Origin: Rachicladosporium sp. CCFEE 5018
Taxonomy: Eukaryota; Ascomycota; Dothideomycetes; Cladosporiales; Cladosporiaceae
Assembly (NCBI GenBank): GCA_002077045.2
Contig: KZ111140.1
Location: 395,429-459,428, forward strand
DNA length: 64,000 bases
Reading direction: 5' to 3'
The translations under genes were made by a program, and so were the position numbers. This document shows, in pieces, positions 34,297-45,146 of this stretch; position 1 is the first letter of the stretch, and every line of letters starts with the position of its first letter. The notes beneath the pieces are model-generated. The model was not told the DNA's origin. It saw only the letters and a list, made by a program, of their open reading frames with translations, and did not search any database.

Positions 34297-36433
34297 ATGA
34301 ATGATTATGGCGATAAGAAGGTGCCTGGCAACGCGGCCCTCCCGGCAGAACTGAACAATGACTTTGCTATCGAATCAGACACGGCAAGGCATGGCCAAGA
34401 GCACGATGCTCGGGACATGCGACGACTAGGCCGCAAGCAAGAAGTCAAGAGGCGGTTTCGCTTTTTCTCCATCGTCGGGTACATGGTCATCCTGCCCTCC
34501 ACTTGGGAGGGCGCTCTTGTCAGCACCATCTTCTCATTGCCGCAAGTCTCTGTCATGTAGCATCATAAGCTTTTACTGACATTTAAACAGCAACGGAGGC
34601 ACCGCGGGCACGATCTAGATGACCCTCATTGCGTCCCTAGGCATGCTGACTTCGACTCTTTCGATGGCAGAGGTAAGGTGGAGTCGCTAGCATTCATGAT
34701 CATTACTGATGAAGCCCAGATGGCCTCCATCTCGCCCACCGCGGGCGGCCAATGTCATTGGGTCAGCGAGTAAGTTCCTTACCCGACTTATGTTCACTCC
34801 AGAGGCTGAGATGCTTTAAGATTCGCGCCACCCGAGCTCCAGAAGCCGCTTAGTTACGCCGTCGGATGGATGGCAGCACTAGGGTGGCAGACTGCTATGC
34901 CAGCTGTTGCATACACGGCCGTAATCCAGATTATCGCGCTGATCGCCACTGTTGACGCCGACTATGTCATTCAGGGTTGGCACGGCGCCCTTTTGACCAT
35001 TGCATTCGTCACCTTCGCCATCCTGTTCAACATGTTCGCAATCAACAAGCTGCCACTGATCGAAGGCCTTGTAGTGATTATCCACGTATATATCATACCG
35101 GGCGGCTACTTGATCATGTAGATGTCCATTTGCTAATACCCTCATAGCGGTTTGGGCTTTTGCATTCGTTGTGGTCTTACGGGTCACTGGACCACGTACA
35201 CCAGGGAGCGTCACGTTCACCACCTTTGCCGATGAGTATGGATGGGGGAGTCCAGGGCTTGCGGTAGACTACCGAGGCCGTCACCGAATTCTGTATGAGT
35301 GCTGACAAGACCAGATGCTTGTATCGATCGTTGGCCCAGCTGCTGCACTTATCGGAGCGGATGCTGCCGTGCGAGATATCGACACTTGCATACCACGGAA
35401 TCAAGCTAATAAAGAACCAGGTCCATCTTGCGGAAGAATTGCAGGATGCGTCATATGTTCGTGCTGTCTAGTTCGATCGTAATGATGAGACGTTATAGAA
35501 GCTGATGGTCCGCTGCAGGTCCTACCTTGTGCTATGATCACATCAGCTCTCATCAACTACGCGACAGCGTTCGTCACAGTCATCTCATTGGTATCTGCAA
35601 TTGGCCCGAACCTTGAGGAAGTTCTGGCGACGACCACGGGTCAGCCATGGGTCGAGATCGTTCGCCTGGCGACGGGCTCCCAAACCGCTACGATCGTCTT
35701 GGTGGTGCTCGTCTGCTTCCAGTATACATTCACCTCGATTGACCAGGTGACCACATCTTCCCGTCAGCTGTGGGCGCTGGCGAGACAAGGGAATCCCGTT
35801 CCATCGGTTCCTAAGCAAGGTGGATACCCGAGCTGCCAGAGGCTCAGGAGTGCAACGACTGACATGAGCTCCGCAGGTCGACTCGCGTAACAACGTCCCA
35901 CAGAACGCAGTGATCATCACTCTCTGCACCACAATCATTGTCTCACTCAACATCATCGGCAGCTCGATAGCGTAGACCTCTCCCGTCCTGACAATCTTGT
36001 GGACAGCTTGCTGATATTCACTGCAGATTCAACATCATCCTCTCAATCTGCAACGTCTCTCTCATAGCCAGCTACCTCATCTGCATCGCCACATTTCTGG
36101 CCAAACGCATACGCTGAAAGGGCGATCTGCCTGCGCGGAAGTTCAGTGTTGGAAAATTCGGCTTGCCATTGAACATAGCAGCACTTGCATGGCTGTCGCT
36201 TTTACTAGTGTTCCTGCTCTTTCCAGCAGCACCACATCCCGAGCCTGCGTAAGTCTTAACACCGAGCGTTGCCCGCTGGAAAGAGTAAACAATACACTGA
36301 CAATTAGTACAGGGGCCTGAATTAGGCTTGCCTGATGTTCGGCGTAGTCATTCTCTTTGCATTTGGTTGGTACGCTGTGCGGGCGAGGCACGAGTACGAT
36401 GGACCGATGGTGTACATGAGAAAGGATGTGTAA
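34297..36433 (+). pseudogene. Amino-acid permease (APC family), haplotype A: multiply disrupted
   Basis: Same locus as 26691-28836. The start ATG is present here (34297, MNDYGDKKVPGN) and the Trp codon that is TAG in haplotype B is intact. Other lesions are present: TAG at 34616-34618 (B has TGG), a one-base deletion after the intron acceptor near 35150-35160, a two-base deletion near 35780-35785, TGA at 36115-36117 (B has TCA) and TAG at 36323-36325 (B has TGG). The first intron donor is GC (GCAAGT, 34542) where B has GTGAGT. No functional permease can be made. Confidence 0.88.
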
Positions 36434-36729
36434 CTGCAGAGAGAAGTCTGGGGTAGCCAAGTCACGTGTTCATCAGAGCTGGACGTGCATTTGTCCTGAC
36501 ATGGAGCAGCACGGACGCCTCATGCATTACGCTCGTTCCACACGACCAGGAACCAGAACGGCTGGCTGAGCATTGTCAGAAGGGAGACATGGGATGGCAA
36601 CACCAGCCATGGAGTGGTATGGGTATATTCCATTGCGATACTCATGCTGTTACGTATCCACATGCAGCGCACCACAGTATTACCTCTTCATTCGCAAGAT
36701 GTTCCTAGTTCTCGTCCTCGATCCTACGC

Positions 36730-37991
36730 TTACCAGCCAGCGATGAATGCCGCACCACCGAAGAGCGCAGCAGCGCCAACACCAGCAGTCACAGCAGCGG
36801 CACCGGCAGACGAGCTGGCCGAAGCGGATGCAGATGGATTGCCAGCTGAGTTCACACCGACAGCGCCGGTTGGGCCAACGTAGCCTGAGGCGACGGCACT
36901 GTTGCTTGTCACAAGCGCGGCAATCGTGGTCGTGGCCGATGCAACGCCGGAGGTGTAAGGCACCTCAGTGCCAGCGGACGCAGAGTACGGGTTGGCAGGC
37001 TCAGTCTGGGTGCTGTTGCCGGCGGTCGTGTCGTTGATCTTGAGAACGGAGTCGATGACGTGAAGAACACCGTTGGCGAGGAGAATGTCGGCGTTGATGA
37101 CGCGGGCTTGGTTGACGAAGACTTCGCCGTCGGTGACCGTGATGGTAAGGTTTCCGCCGCCAAGTGCAGGAACGGAGCCGTTGGTCAGCGTGCTGCTGTA
37201 GGCTACGGTGCCGTTGATAACGTGGTATTCGAGGATGGCAGCAGCTTGCTCAACAGTCAAGTTCGCGACAGCCGAGCCAATGGCCTGGAAAGCAGCGTTG
37301 TTGGGGGCGAAGATGGTGATGTCTGGGGTGGTGGACAATGCGGACGTGAGGTTCGTGGCCTCAACTGCGCCGAGCAGGGCGGTAAGATTGGCAGCAGTGA
37401 GCGCCTCGCCGACACCTGGTGGGATCGTGAGGAGACCGTCAATGATGTGCACAACACCACCGGTGAAGTTGAGGTTCTGTGATACAATCAGCGCTGGTCA
37501 CAAGTCATTAGCCAGGGGTTACATACGGGTGTCGTGACGGAAACATTGTTCTTCAAGCCGGAGATGATGGACACGCCACCATCAACAACGCGGGCCTCGA
37601 CGACCTGGCCGCCAGTGACGTTCGTGTAGGTCTCATTGGCAAGGAGCGTCGGCGCGAAGGCTGGGGTCTTACTTATGCCACTCGCGTAGATTATGCTGCC
37701 GAGGACATGGTATTGCAGAAGCGCCTGGACAGCTCCGCCGACTGCTGATAGTGTGGAGAGTGCTCCGCTCTCATTTGCCGACTGCAAGGCAATGTTCGAA
37801 GGTGCGAAGATGGTGATGTTGGTAGCGTTGGCGAGAGCGCCAGCGACATCAGGGTAGGCCGAGAGCAGGGTGTTCAAGGCAGAGAGTTCGGAGTTGCCAG
37901 CGAGCAGCGAAGTGAGGTTGGTAGAGTTAGCTTCCTGTGCCTTGACAGCGACTGCCGCAGCAGCAGCGCCGAAGATGTACTTGAACTGCAT
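36730..37991 (-). CDS. Fasciclin (FAS1)-domain GPI-anchored surface protein (haplotype A)
   Basis: Counterpart of 29160-30421 at an offset of 7570 with the same structure: exon 1 37991-37527, intron 37526-37477, exon 2 37476-36730, 403 aa. Signal peptide, both FAS1 domains and the hydrophobic GPI-type tail are intact. The alleles differ by only a few residues (for example S to I in LGSIIYASG and Q to E in the stalk), so this gene is well conserved between two decayed neighbours and a non-coding stretch. Confidence 0.92.
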
Positions 37992-39395
37992 GATGCTGGT
38001 GTGAGGTTGAGGAGAGGAATATGCTGGGATGTTGTAGTGTAGGATGGGAAGGAAAAAGAGAGTAGAGGACAGGTAGAGATTATGAGAAATACCTCCAGTA
38101 CATCGCGTGCTGGTACCTCGTGCGGATACGGCCAATTGCGAGACGCAGTGCACGGGCACGGCCATGCGGCACTGTTTGACCGTACCCAAGGAGTCAGTGC
38201 TTAGCACCTAGCTCCAGGCAATCGAATCACAGCATAGCCTCGACCTGCCCGGCGCGGGGCATTGGCTACGGCCGCCACAGGTCTTGACATACGTGCGCGT
38301 CGCGATTGCGAAGTGTCTCACAGCGTTCGATTTTGCCGTGACGTCGATGAACTATGCGTGGATCCACGTTGAGCAGCGCAAGTACTGCGTGTTACGCCGC
38401 GGAGACCTGAAGCGTAGGAAGCTGTTACCGAGTGCCGCGTGTTTCATGCGCAATCACAGGACGATAGAGCTCGCCAAAGGTCAGCTGTAGACGAATGGCA
38501 ATTGTCTAGGACAAATGAGGTCAGGATCGCGAAGTCCAAGCTCTGTGGTAAAAATGCAGTAACGCTGCGATCCCCGCAAAGAATGCTACAGGGGTCCGAC
38601 GAATGCCGTCGATCCGGGAAGCGCCATGATGCAGGCTTGGCACTTCCCGCCGCTTGGCAAGAGATCGTCTGCCGGCATCGTTGACGCGGCCTTTCGTGTG
38701 TTCCACGCCGTATGTGTGGATTGCAGCTGCAAGTGCATACAGCTGACCCAGGCAGGCCGATGATCGTGATGTTCCTGAGACGTTGGTTGTGCTGCGCCTC
38801 AATTCTCGCTGAAGTTCGGCGTTTGCGGAGCAACTTTATTGATTCATGCCCAAGCTCACAAGCAAAGAGCACGCAACACGCACTCTTCGTCGCGTGCCGC
38901 TTGTTGAGTTCGCGATTGATTCGCTTGGCTAATTGGCACGCCGAGACACCCAGGCTCGACCCGAGTCGACCACACTCGATCGCGGCATGAACGCCTGTCC
39001 GCGGGCATGACTCGATCTGAGACAACGCTTTCATATTGATATCTGTGCGCCATCAGCAAACCGATCGAAAATCTCCTGTAATCGCGTATCATCGCATGCG
39101 ATGCAATCGCGTAAGTAGTGCGCGAAGATCCAGTAGAAGAGTCTGCAATATCCAAGATGGCAAGTCTGCACGCTCGTAAGTGGAAGTCGGACAAGTCTAG
39201 TGTGTACGAAAGGTACTGCAGACTGCGTCACGACAATGAGTGGACAGAACCGCCCTTAACGAGACAGATCAATGATCGTCGAAGCCAGTCTTCCGAGGAA
39301 ATGAGGCCTGGATGACTGCTCAGACACATGAGGTGTATGCCGAATCTCGCGACTATCCTTAGACGTCAAGTTTTGGTCCGAGTCAGAAAGCATCT
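37992..39395. other. Gene-poor spacer upstream of the fasciclin gene (haplotype A)
   Basis: About 1.4 kb with frames of up to about 120 codons on both strands, none resembling a known protein. No transposon ends or tandem repeats seen. Short palindromes such as TCGCATGCGA occur near 39090-39100. Conserved with haplotype B at about 98 percent by eye, unusually high for apparent non-coding DNA. Confidence 0.5.
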
Positions 39396-39974
39396 TTGGA
39401 CACGGGTCCACAGAATTCTGACAGACATGCTGCGAAGGAGACGCGTGCAGGGAACGTTGCACCTTCGAGAAGTGCTCTATCGACTTCCTCGTTTGCAACG
39501 AGCCAAGACCGATTGGCGAAGGGCAGGACTGCGCGAATCTACCGCGGGTCAGCCGATCCGAGCAGGTATTCGAACGTGCAGCTTTCGACACATCTTCAGA
39601 ATACATGCCACGAGCTGCCGTTTGCAGCTAGATTCCTGGTTCGCTAGACGCCCGATCACACCTATAGCCTTGTCGAAGGGCGGTCTGATGCGCTCAAAGA
39701 CAGCTCGAGCAGGCAGTTGCCGTGAGGAGGACACTGGAACAGTGTCGAGGTTATTCGGCACTGGGCTTCATCCGTCGCCCGAGAATATGGAGGGAAGATC
39801 CAGACGTCGCACGAGACCCGATATGATGTGTGCCAACACTTCCTGGCATGCTTTGTCGACCGACTGCTGCGCAGTGAGAAGACTCGTCGTGCAGCAGAAG
39901 AGTTGAGAGCTCGAATGACATTGGCAGAGCGGTTCCACACGCACGAGGATAAGCTGCGATGCAGGTCAAGGTGA
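39396..39974 (+). pseudogene. Possible coding relic with two in-frame stops (haplotype A)
   Basis: One frame reads as protein-like for almost 200 codons but is broken by TAG at 39645-39647 and TGA at 39723-39725, ending with TGA at 39972-39974. The last segment (39726-39974, 82 codons) looks like a real helical protein, for example YDVCQHFLACFVDRLLRSEK. The region before reads LPFAARFLVR, stop, TPDHTYSLVEGRSD. I do not recognise the family. Both stops are shared with haplotype B. Alternatively these are exons whose introns I cannot place, or chance. Confidence 0.3.
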
Positions 39975-40512
39975 TGACGAGACCACCAGGTACTCCTTGA
40001 GGGTCGGTCTCGTGTGTTGGGTTTCGCTGCAACCGGCAGCCGCGTGGGCTCTGCTGTATAAAAGCGCGCCAAGCCAAGCTGAAGACGAATGCGAACGCTG
40101 CACGCTCGCGGCAGAACATGTAAGAAATCGAGGCCTTTGTAGTCGTCGTAGTGTGACCATTCAGAGTATGCCCTGAATTTTACAAAAGGTGCGGTCAGGG
40201 TGGTTTGAGTTGCGATATGAGCTGGAACCGTCAAAGATAAGGACAGCGCCACGAGCGCCTCGGCCCGTACAGTGTGGCGCGTGCGTGACTTCTCGTGTGA
40301 CGATGTTCATACTTGCCCATGTAGCAACAGTACGACGGCGACGTGAATTATCTTGCTGGTCTCAACATCATATCAAACGCTCCAATCACAACCTTCCGCT
40401 TCTCGCCGCCCTGATCAACCACACCCGAGGAAAACGACCTGTGTAACGCCCAAAAGGCAACATTGAACAACACAGCGGTGGATCAAACGAAGCCCCAGTA
40501 CCCAATCCGAGG
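39975..40512. promoter_or_regulatory. Region upstream of YPT7 (haplotype A)
   Basis: About 540 bases before the Ypt7 start, presumably its promoter. A TATAAAA-like element occurs at about 40056-40063 (ctgtataaaagcgc). No gene recognised. Confidence 0.4.
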
Positions 40513-41378
40513 ATGTCGTCGCGAAAGAAGATCTTGCTGAAGGTAGGACTGTTCGTACGAGATCTTTGTGCTCCTCAGACTGATCGCAATGACAGGTCAT
40601 AATACTTGGCGACAGCGGTGTGGGCAAGACGAGCTTGATGAACCAATATGTACGTGCCAAATGAGGTCAAGCAGCCAGGGTCTTGTGCTCATGCGAAACG
40701 CAACAGGTCAACAAGAAGTTCAGCGCAAGCTACAAAGCTACCATCGGCGCCGACTTCCTCACAAAAGAGGTCCTCGTGGACGACCGTCTTGTGACGATGC
40801 AACTCTGGGACACCGCTGGGCAAGAACGTTTCCAATCTCTTGGTGTGGCTTTCTACCGAGGCGCAGACTGCTGTGTGCTGGTCTACGATGTCAACAACTC
40901 GAAATCATTCGATACTCTGGATTCATGGAGGGATGAGTTCTTGATTCAAGCAAGCCCGATGGATCCGGAGAGCTTCCCGTTTGTGGTGTTGGGAAATAAG
41001 GTGGATGTGGAGGAGAGTAAGAGGATGATTAGCTCGAAGAGGGCGCAGGCTTTCTGCCAGGCGAAGGGAGGAATACCGTACTTTGAGACGAGTGCGAAGC
41101 AAGCTGTGAATGTTGAGCAGGCTTTCGAAGGTACGTTGGAATCTCTCATCAAATCACCGCGAGCCTGGAGTGGGCCTGCGATCACGGTCATGAGTCCGGT
41201 CATGACTGATCGCTCAGCACGGGATGATATGAGTATGAGGCCGAGCTTGGATGCTGACTACGTTACAGTGATCGCAAGAAACGCGCTTGCGCAGGAAGAG
41301 TCGCAAGACTTCAACCCCGACTTCCCCGAGACGATTCCGATCAACATGAACGAGAGTAACGAAGGGTGCGCATGCTAG
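40513..41378 (+). CDS. YPT7: Rab7-family GTPase Ypt7 (haplotype A)
   Basis: Small GTPase controlling fusion with the vacuole and late endosome. Four exons: 40513-40542, 40596-40649, 40707-41130 and 41269-41378, total 618 nt, 205 aa, the usual Ypt7 length. Exon 2 supplies the P-loop GDSGVGKTSL; exon 3 has effector ATIGADFLTK, switch II WDTAGQERFQSLG, NKVD and ETSAK; exon 4 ends NEGCAC, a CXC double prenylation motif. Introns are 53, 57 and 138 nt. The frame alone would run from exon 3 into intron 3, so the C-terminal prenylation motif depends on the 41269 acceptor. All catalytic motifs are intact. Confidence 0.96.
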
Positions 41379-41877
41379 AGGATGCATCTGATTCAGATTG
41401 CAAACCTGTTGCATTCGTGTGTTGCATTTCATGGGCGTTCCGCGCGAAGAATACCTTGCGGCTAGGTTGTTAGTGACTTATCTTGACCTGCAGCCAGACG
41501 CTGTAAGATACCAAATTGTACATACTGCGACATCATGCCTTAAGGTGTCAAGATCATCTTGCATCACCTCATGACCTCTATCATGCCGGGCAATCGTCGC
41601 CAGTGCACTTGACGTCCTGCAGCCAAGATGAACTTAGCGGTAGCGCGGCATGCGCGGCTGCCTATCGCGGCTCGTATCAATGAATGTCACAAGCCAACCC
41701 GACTAAAACACAAGGACACTTAAGGACATCTGACTCCCTCCTGCCTCACCATAATTGCTTCGCCTTCGTATAGCCCCAAGTGATGGACGCAATTCGTCTT
41801 GATCACCGCTTCGACTATACTGTCGATCGTGCCTATCCTCCCTAAGACACTACACAACCACTCGCTTATCAGTAGGG
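41379..41877. other. Intergenic, YPT7 / SLC35F5-like gene (haplotype A)
   Basis: About 500 bases holding the Ypt7 3' region and the promoter of the next gene. No gene recognised. Confidence 0.5.
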
Positions 41878-43251
41878 ATGGCGAGTCTCGAACCACCATT
41901 CCCTCCAGTCGGGGATAACAGACTCGGTCAGGAAGAGCAGGGCTTGGAGAACAGAGGCGCGAATGGATTCCTGGGAAGACTTGGGAAGTGGAGGAGGGCT
42001 GTAGGGTTGCTGTTGCTGGGGTGCACAGTGTTCCTGTGGACTACATCGAACTTCCTAGCCAGCGTACGTGTATACCCAATGACGATGAGAGAAGAGGAAC
42101 GACATGAGCTGATATAATGACAGACTATTTTCGCAGACCAGACATACTCGAAGCCCTACTTCGTCACCTACTTCAACACAGCTTTCTTCATCCTCCCGCT
42201 GATCCCGATCCTGCTGCGCAAAGCCTACAAGCGCCCCGAAGAGTTCACGCGATGGCGCCACGATATCCGCTCCATCTTTACCAGATCTCAGCCTCCTCAG
42301 CTCCGCCTTCCAGAGGACGACGAAGACATGTCCACTTCGCAGACGCTCCTGCTCGGCTCTGAGCCCTCGGAATCCTTCTCCATAGATTCCATCGACCGCG
42401 CTAAGAGCGCTCAGGTAACCAGCAAACCCTCGCCACAGCTCTCACTCCACGAGACCAGCCGCCTAGCCCTCGAATTCTGCCTCCTCTGGTTCGCAGCAAA
42501 CTACTTCGTCTCCGCCTGCCTCTCCTACACAACAGTCGCGAGCTCCACAATCCTCACAAGCACCAGCAGCGTCTTCACGCTCCTCTTCGGCGCCCTCTTC
42601 CGCGTCGAGATCTTCACAAGCCGGAAATGTCTCGCTGTCTTCGCCTCCCTGGCCGGCATCGCACTAATAAGCAGCATTGACTTCAGCGGCGAGAACAACG
42701 ACGCCGATCACCGGGGTGACTTTCCCAAGAAGGCGCCATGGGAGATTGCGTTGGGAGACGGACTGGCGTTGCTGTCGGCTGTATTGTATGGCTTATATGC
42801 CGTTTTCATGAAGTCCCGCATTCGGGATGAGTCACGCGTCAATATGCCGCTTTTCTTCGGTCTCGTGGGGCTTTTCAATGTTCTGCTGCTCTGGCCTGGG
42901 TTCTTTGTCCTGCATTTCACGGGTGTGGAGATATTCGAGATGCCGCCTACGCGGAGGGTGTTGGGCATTATCATGGCGAATTCTGTGGCGAGTCTGGTCA
43001 GTGATGTGGCGTGGGCTTATGCGGTGTTGTTGACGAGCCCGATTGTTGTCACGGTTGGGTTGAGTCTGACTATACCGTTGAGTCTGGTCGGGCAGGTGGT
43101 GTTGAATGGGCAGACTACTGGGGCGCTTTATTGGGTTGGAGCAGTGATCGTTGTCCTGAGTTTCGTGTTTGTGCAGGAAGAGGAGAGGAAGGACGAGGTG
43201 ATGGAGGGGAGTCATCGATTAGGTGATGAAGAGGTGGGCGTGGCAGGGTGA
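41878..43251 (+). CDS. SLC35F5-like drug/metabolite-type membrane transporter (haplotype A)
   Basis: DMT-superfamily protein close to SLC35F5 and yeast YML018C/THI74 vacuolar membrane proteins; the substrate is not established. Exon 1 is 41878-42063, intron 42064-42123 (GTACGT...GACAG), exon 2 42124-43251, 437 aa. The first helix RAVGLLLLGCTVFLWTTSNF spans the splice-site side, and joining gives NFLASTIFADQTYSKPYFVT, the family block after helix 1. A hydrophilic cytoplasmic loop (about 110-160) follows helix 2, then about eight further helices in the second half, including YGLYAVFMK and SLTIPLSLVGQVVL. Acidic C-terminus. Confidence 0.9.
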
Positions 43252-43424
43252 GGGTGTGAGCAAAGACACGTTGGATTATTTACAGGATCATTGCTTCGCA
43301 CGCCGACCGTGTGCTACCTGCGCTCCTGGCAAACGGGACCAACTGGCGCGTCACGCACGACTTCTAGCTAAATAAATCCACGGCTACACTCGCCCTGCCT
43401 GTAGCAGCACCACCACCTCAGATT

Positions 43425-43742
43425 ATGGCTGGAAGCATGGCTGTCTTCCTCACCTGGCTGGAATGGGTCCTGGATGGTAGACCTGGCAAGAGGCCCAAGT
43501 TCCTCGGAGACTACCCGAGCTATCGACATCGCCACTCGGACCATCAACGAAGTAGATGGGAACGACGAGAGCAGTCACCCAAACCATCTCCAGCAGGCCA
43601 GCCCATAGACAAGCAGAAGGGCCTCCAGGCCGATCCGCCGCAAAAGAGCCCAAGCCGACACCAGAGCCCAGGGAAGCCAAACTCGTCAAAAGAAGCACAA
43701 GCTGGCACTCCGCCCGAAGACGAGCGGTATACCGGAGTGTGA
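43425..43742 (+). CDS. Small hypothetical protein with conserved N-terminus (haplotype A)
   Basis: A 105 aa frame beginning MAGSMAVFLTWLEWVLDG. The first about 30 residues are conserved with the 71 aa counterpart at 52493 (VFLTWLEWVLDGR.GK.P.FLGDY), whereas the rest is basic, Pro/Ser/Gln-rich and differs in sequence and length. Coding conservation inside poorly aligned DNA argues that the N-terminus is a real protein. The family is unknown. A downstream intron that changes the C-terminus is possible. Confidence 0.5.
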   Translation: MAGSMAVFLTWLEWVLDGRPGKRPKFLGDYPSYRHRHSDHQRSRWERREQSPKPSPAGQPIDKQKGLQADPPQKSPSRHQSPGKPNSSKEAQAGTPPEDERYTGV

Positions 43743-43952
43743 AAGATGGTGGAGATGTGGTGGCCAAGACTTCGCGGCGCAGGATAGGCTTCTCGGAATG
43801 AAGGCCTCTGTACATCGGAGGTAGGCGGTGAGCGGGATTGGACTCATGTCCTCGGGAACGCCGTAGCCGGATGCTTGCAGTGCTCGGCGGCGAAGGAACG
43901 GGGACCTGTTGGCGGACGCAAGAAGTAGTGTTCAGAGCGGCAGCGCAGTAGA

Positions 43953-44954
43953 TCATACTTGTCCCTGCACCAACTTCTCACCCTCCAGACTCCCAGCGTC
44001 TCTTCTCGACAAATCCCTCAACGCCCTCATCAACCTTCCCTCTTCCGGCAAATCACTCTCATGCTCCCTAAACAGCCAATCCAACGCCCGTCTCTCCACC
44101 ACAACCCTCCCCATCTCAAGCACATCCTTGACATCCACCCACTCGCACTCCAGCACCCTCGCCTCCCGCCCCATAGTCTCTCTACTCAGCGCCCACTCAA
44201 ACTCTTCCCTCCGCTCTCTGGTAACAAACAGCGTCCTCCCTCCCGCGTGACCCCAGCCCTGCCATCGCAGGAAGTCTTTCGTGTAGCGTTGCAAACTCTC
44301 ACGTCCGACGTCGTAGATCTCCGCCTCGTCTTGGAGGACGAAGAGCTCGCCTTTGCGGTAGCGGTAGCTGATCGCAGTCCTCATCGCGCGATCGTAGACC
44401 TTTCGATTTAACTCCGTCGCGAAGTCTCGTGGTTTGGGGCCAAATGCCACACCCCCTCCTCGCAACATCGGGGACTTCTTGTCGCCCAACCGAGCAGAGC
44501 CCGTTCCTTTCTGTGGCCGCACTTTCCGGTTCGAGCCGTGTACTTCGCTGCGGTACTTCGTGCTCGCTGTGCCTTGTCTGGTCGCGTCGCCTTCGAATAT
44601 CACGGCGCGGTGGAGGAGGTCTCGGCGGAGGGGCAGGAGGAGGTGGGTTGAGGGGTAGGCGTGGAAGGCTAGGGGTTCGAGGGAGGGGAAGGCGTGGGTT
44701 GTTACTGTAGTGGTGGTGAGGAAAGGGTTCGTGGGGCGTGATGACTGGGCGTTAGGCGGAGGTATCGCAAAGGTATCGTGGAGGATGGGTGTTGTTGGGG
44801 TTGATGTGAGGTGTGCGGCGGAGTGCGCTTCTGCGAGGATGGACTGGGGGAGGGGGGCTTCGGTAGCCATTGAGCGGGTAAGTGGGAGGGTTTGAGCGGT
44901 GCGGAACCCGGACAGGAGGGTCCTGGCTGGGGCTAATGCTCGTTTAGTTGCCAT
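43953..44954 (-). CDS. YML6: Mitochondrial large-subunit ribosomal protein uL4m (haplotype A)
   Basis: A 333 aa single-exon protein matching the uL4/L4 family of the mitochondrial large ribosomal subunit. The N-terminus is an arginine-rich import signal (ARTLLSGFRTAQTLPLTRSM). Core blocks are RDLLHRAVIFEGDATRQGTA, the VRPQKGTGSARLGDKKSP loop that reaches the exit tunnel, and GGGVAFGPKPRDFATELNRK. The C-terminus has fungal-specific helices with many Arg/Glu. It shares a 192-base promoter region with mL38. Confidence 0.95.
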   Translation of the reverse strand: MATKRALAPARTLLSGFRTAQTLPLTRSMATEAPLPQSILAEAHSAAHLTSTPTTPILHDTFAIPPPNAQSSRPTNPFLTTTTVTTHAFPSLEPLAFHAYPSTHLLLPLRRDLLHRAVIFEGDATRQGTASTKYRSEVHGSNRKVRPQKGTGSARLGDKKSPMLRGGGVAFGPKPRDFATELNRKVYDRAMRTAISYRYRKGELFVLQDEAEIYDVGRESLQRYTKDFLRWQGWGHAGGRTLFVTRERREEFEWALSRETMGREARVLECEWVDVKDVLEMGRVVVERRALDWLFREHESDLPEEGRLMRALRDLSRRDAGSLEGEKLVQGQV

Positions 44955-45146
44955 GACTGTCGACTCTGTGCGGTATGTGAGATACTTCTTGTGTGTTGAT
45001 CAATGTCACTACTGCCGGAGGTAAGCTTGAAGTCGCCGCAAAGAAAGTCGCCAAGACTCCCGAGATCTCAAGATACATGTACATGTAAACATGCATTGAT
45101 CTCTATACAACCACGCAGAACTTGGAAGAGGGTAGCGACAACTGCC
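44955..45146. promoter_or_regulatory. Shared divergent promoter, uL4m / mL38 (haplotype A)
   Basis: 192 bases between two start codons pointing away from each other, both for mitoribosome proteins. The uL4m-proximal part, up to about 45060, is nearly identical in haplotype B. The mL38-proximal part (about 45061-45146) does not align with it and contains a palindromic ACATGTACATGT at about 45075-45086. An ATG at 45003 is in frame with mL38 here but leads to a stop in haplotype B. Confidence 0.55.

Noticed and set aside
38444..39034. 196-codon minus-strand frame in the gene-poor spacer
   Set aside because: The frame is disrupted in haplotype B relative to A, and the sequence shows no recognisable domain.
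39640..39660. tRNA T-arm-like GGTTCGCTAGACGCC
   Set aside because: No matching acceptor or anticodon stems around it.
39662..40252. 196-codon minus-strand frame before YPT7
   Set aside because: Not preserved at the same length in haplotype B (stops differ at 49077-49319), with no recognisable domain.
45003..45146. mL38 N-terminal extension from ATG 45003
   Set aside because: Haplotype B has a stop in the matching frame; the ATG at 45147 begins a good mitochondrial import signal.
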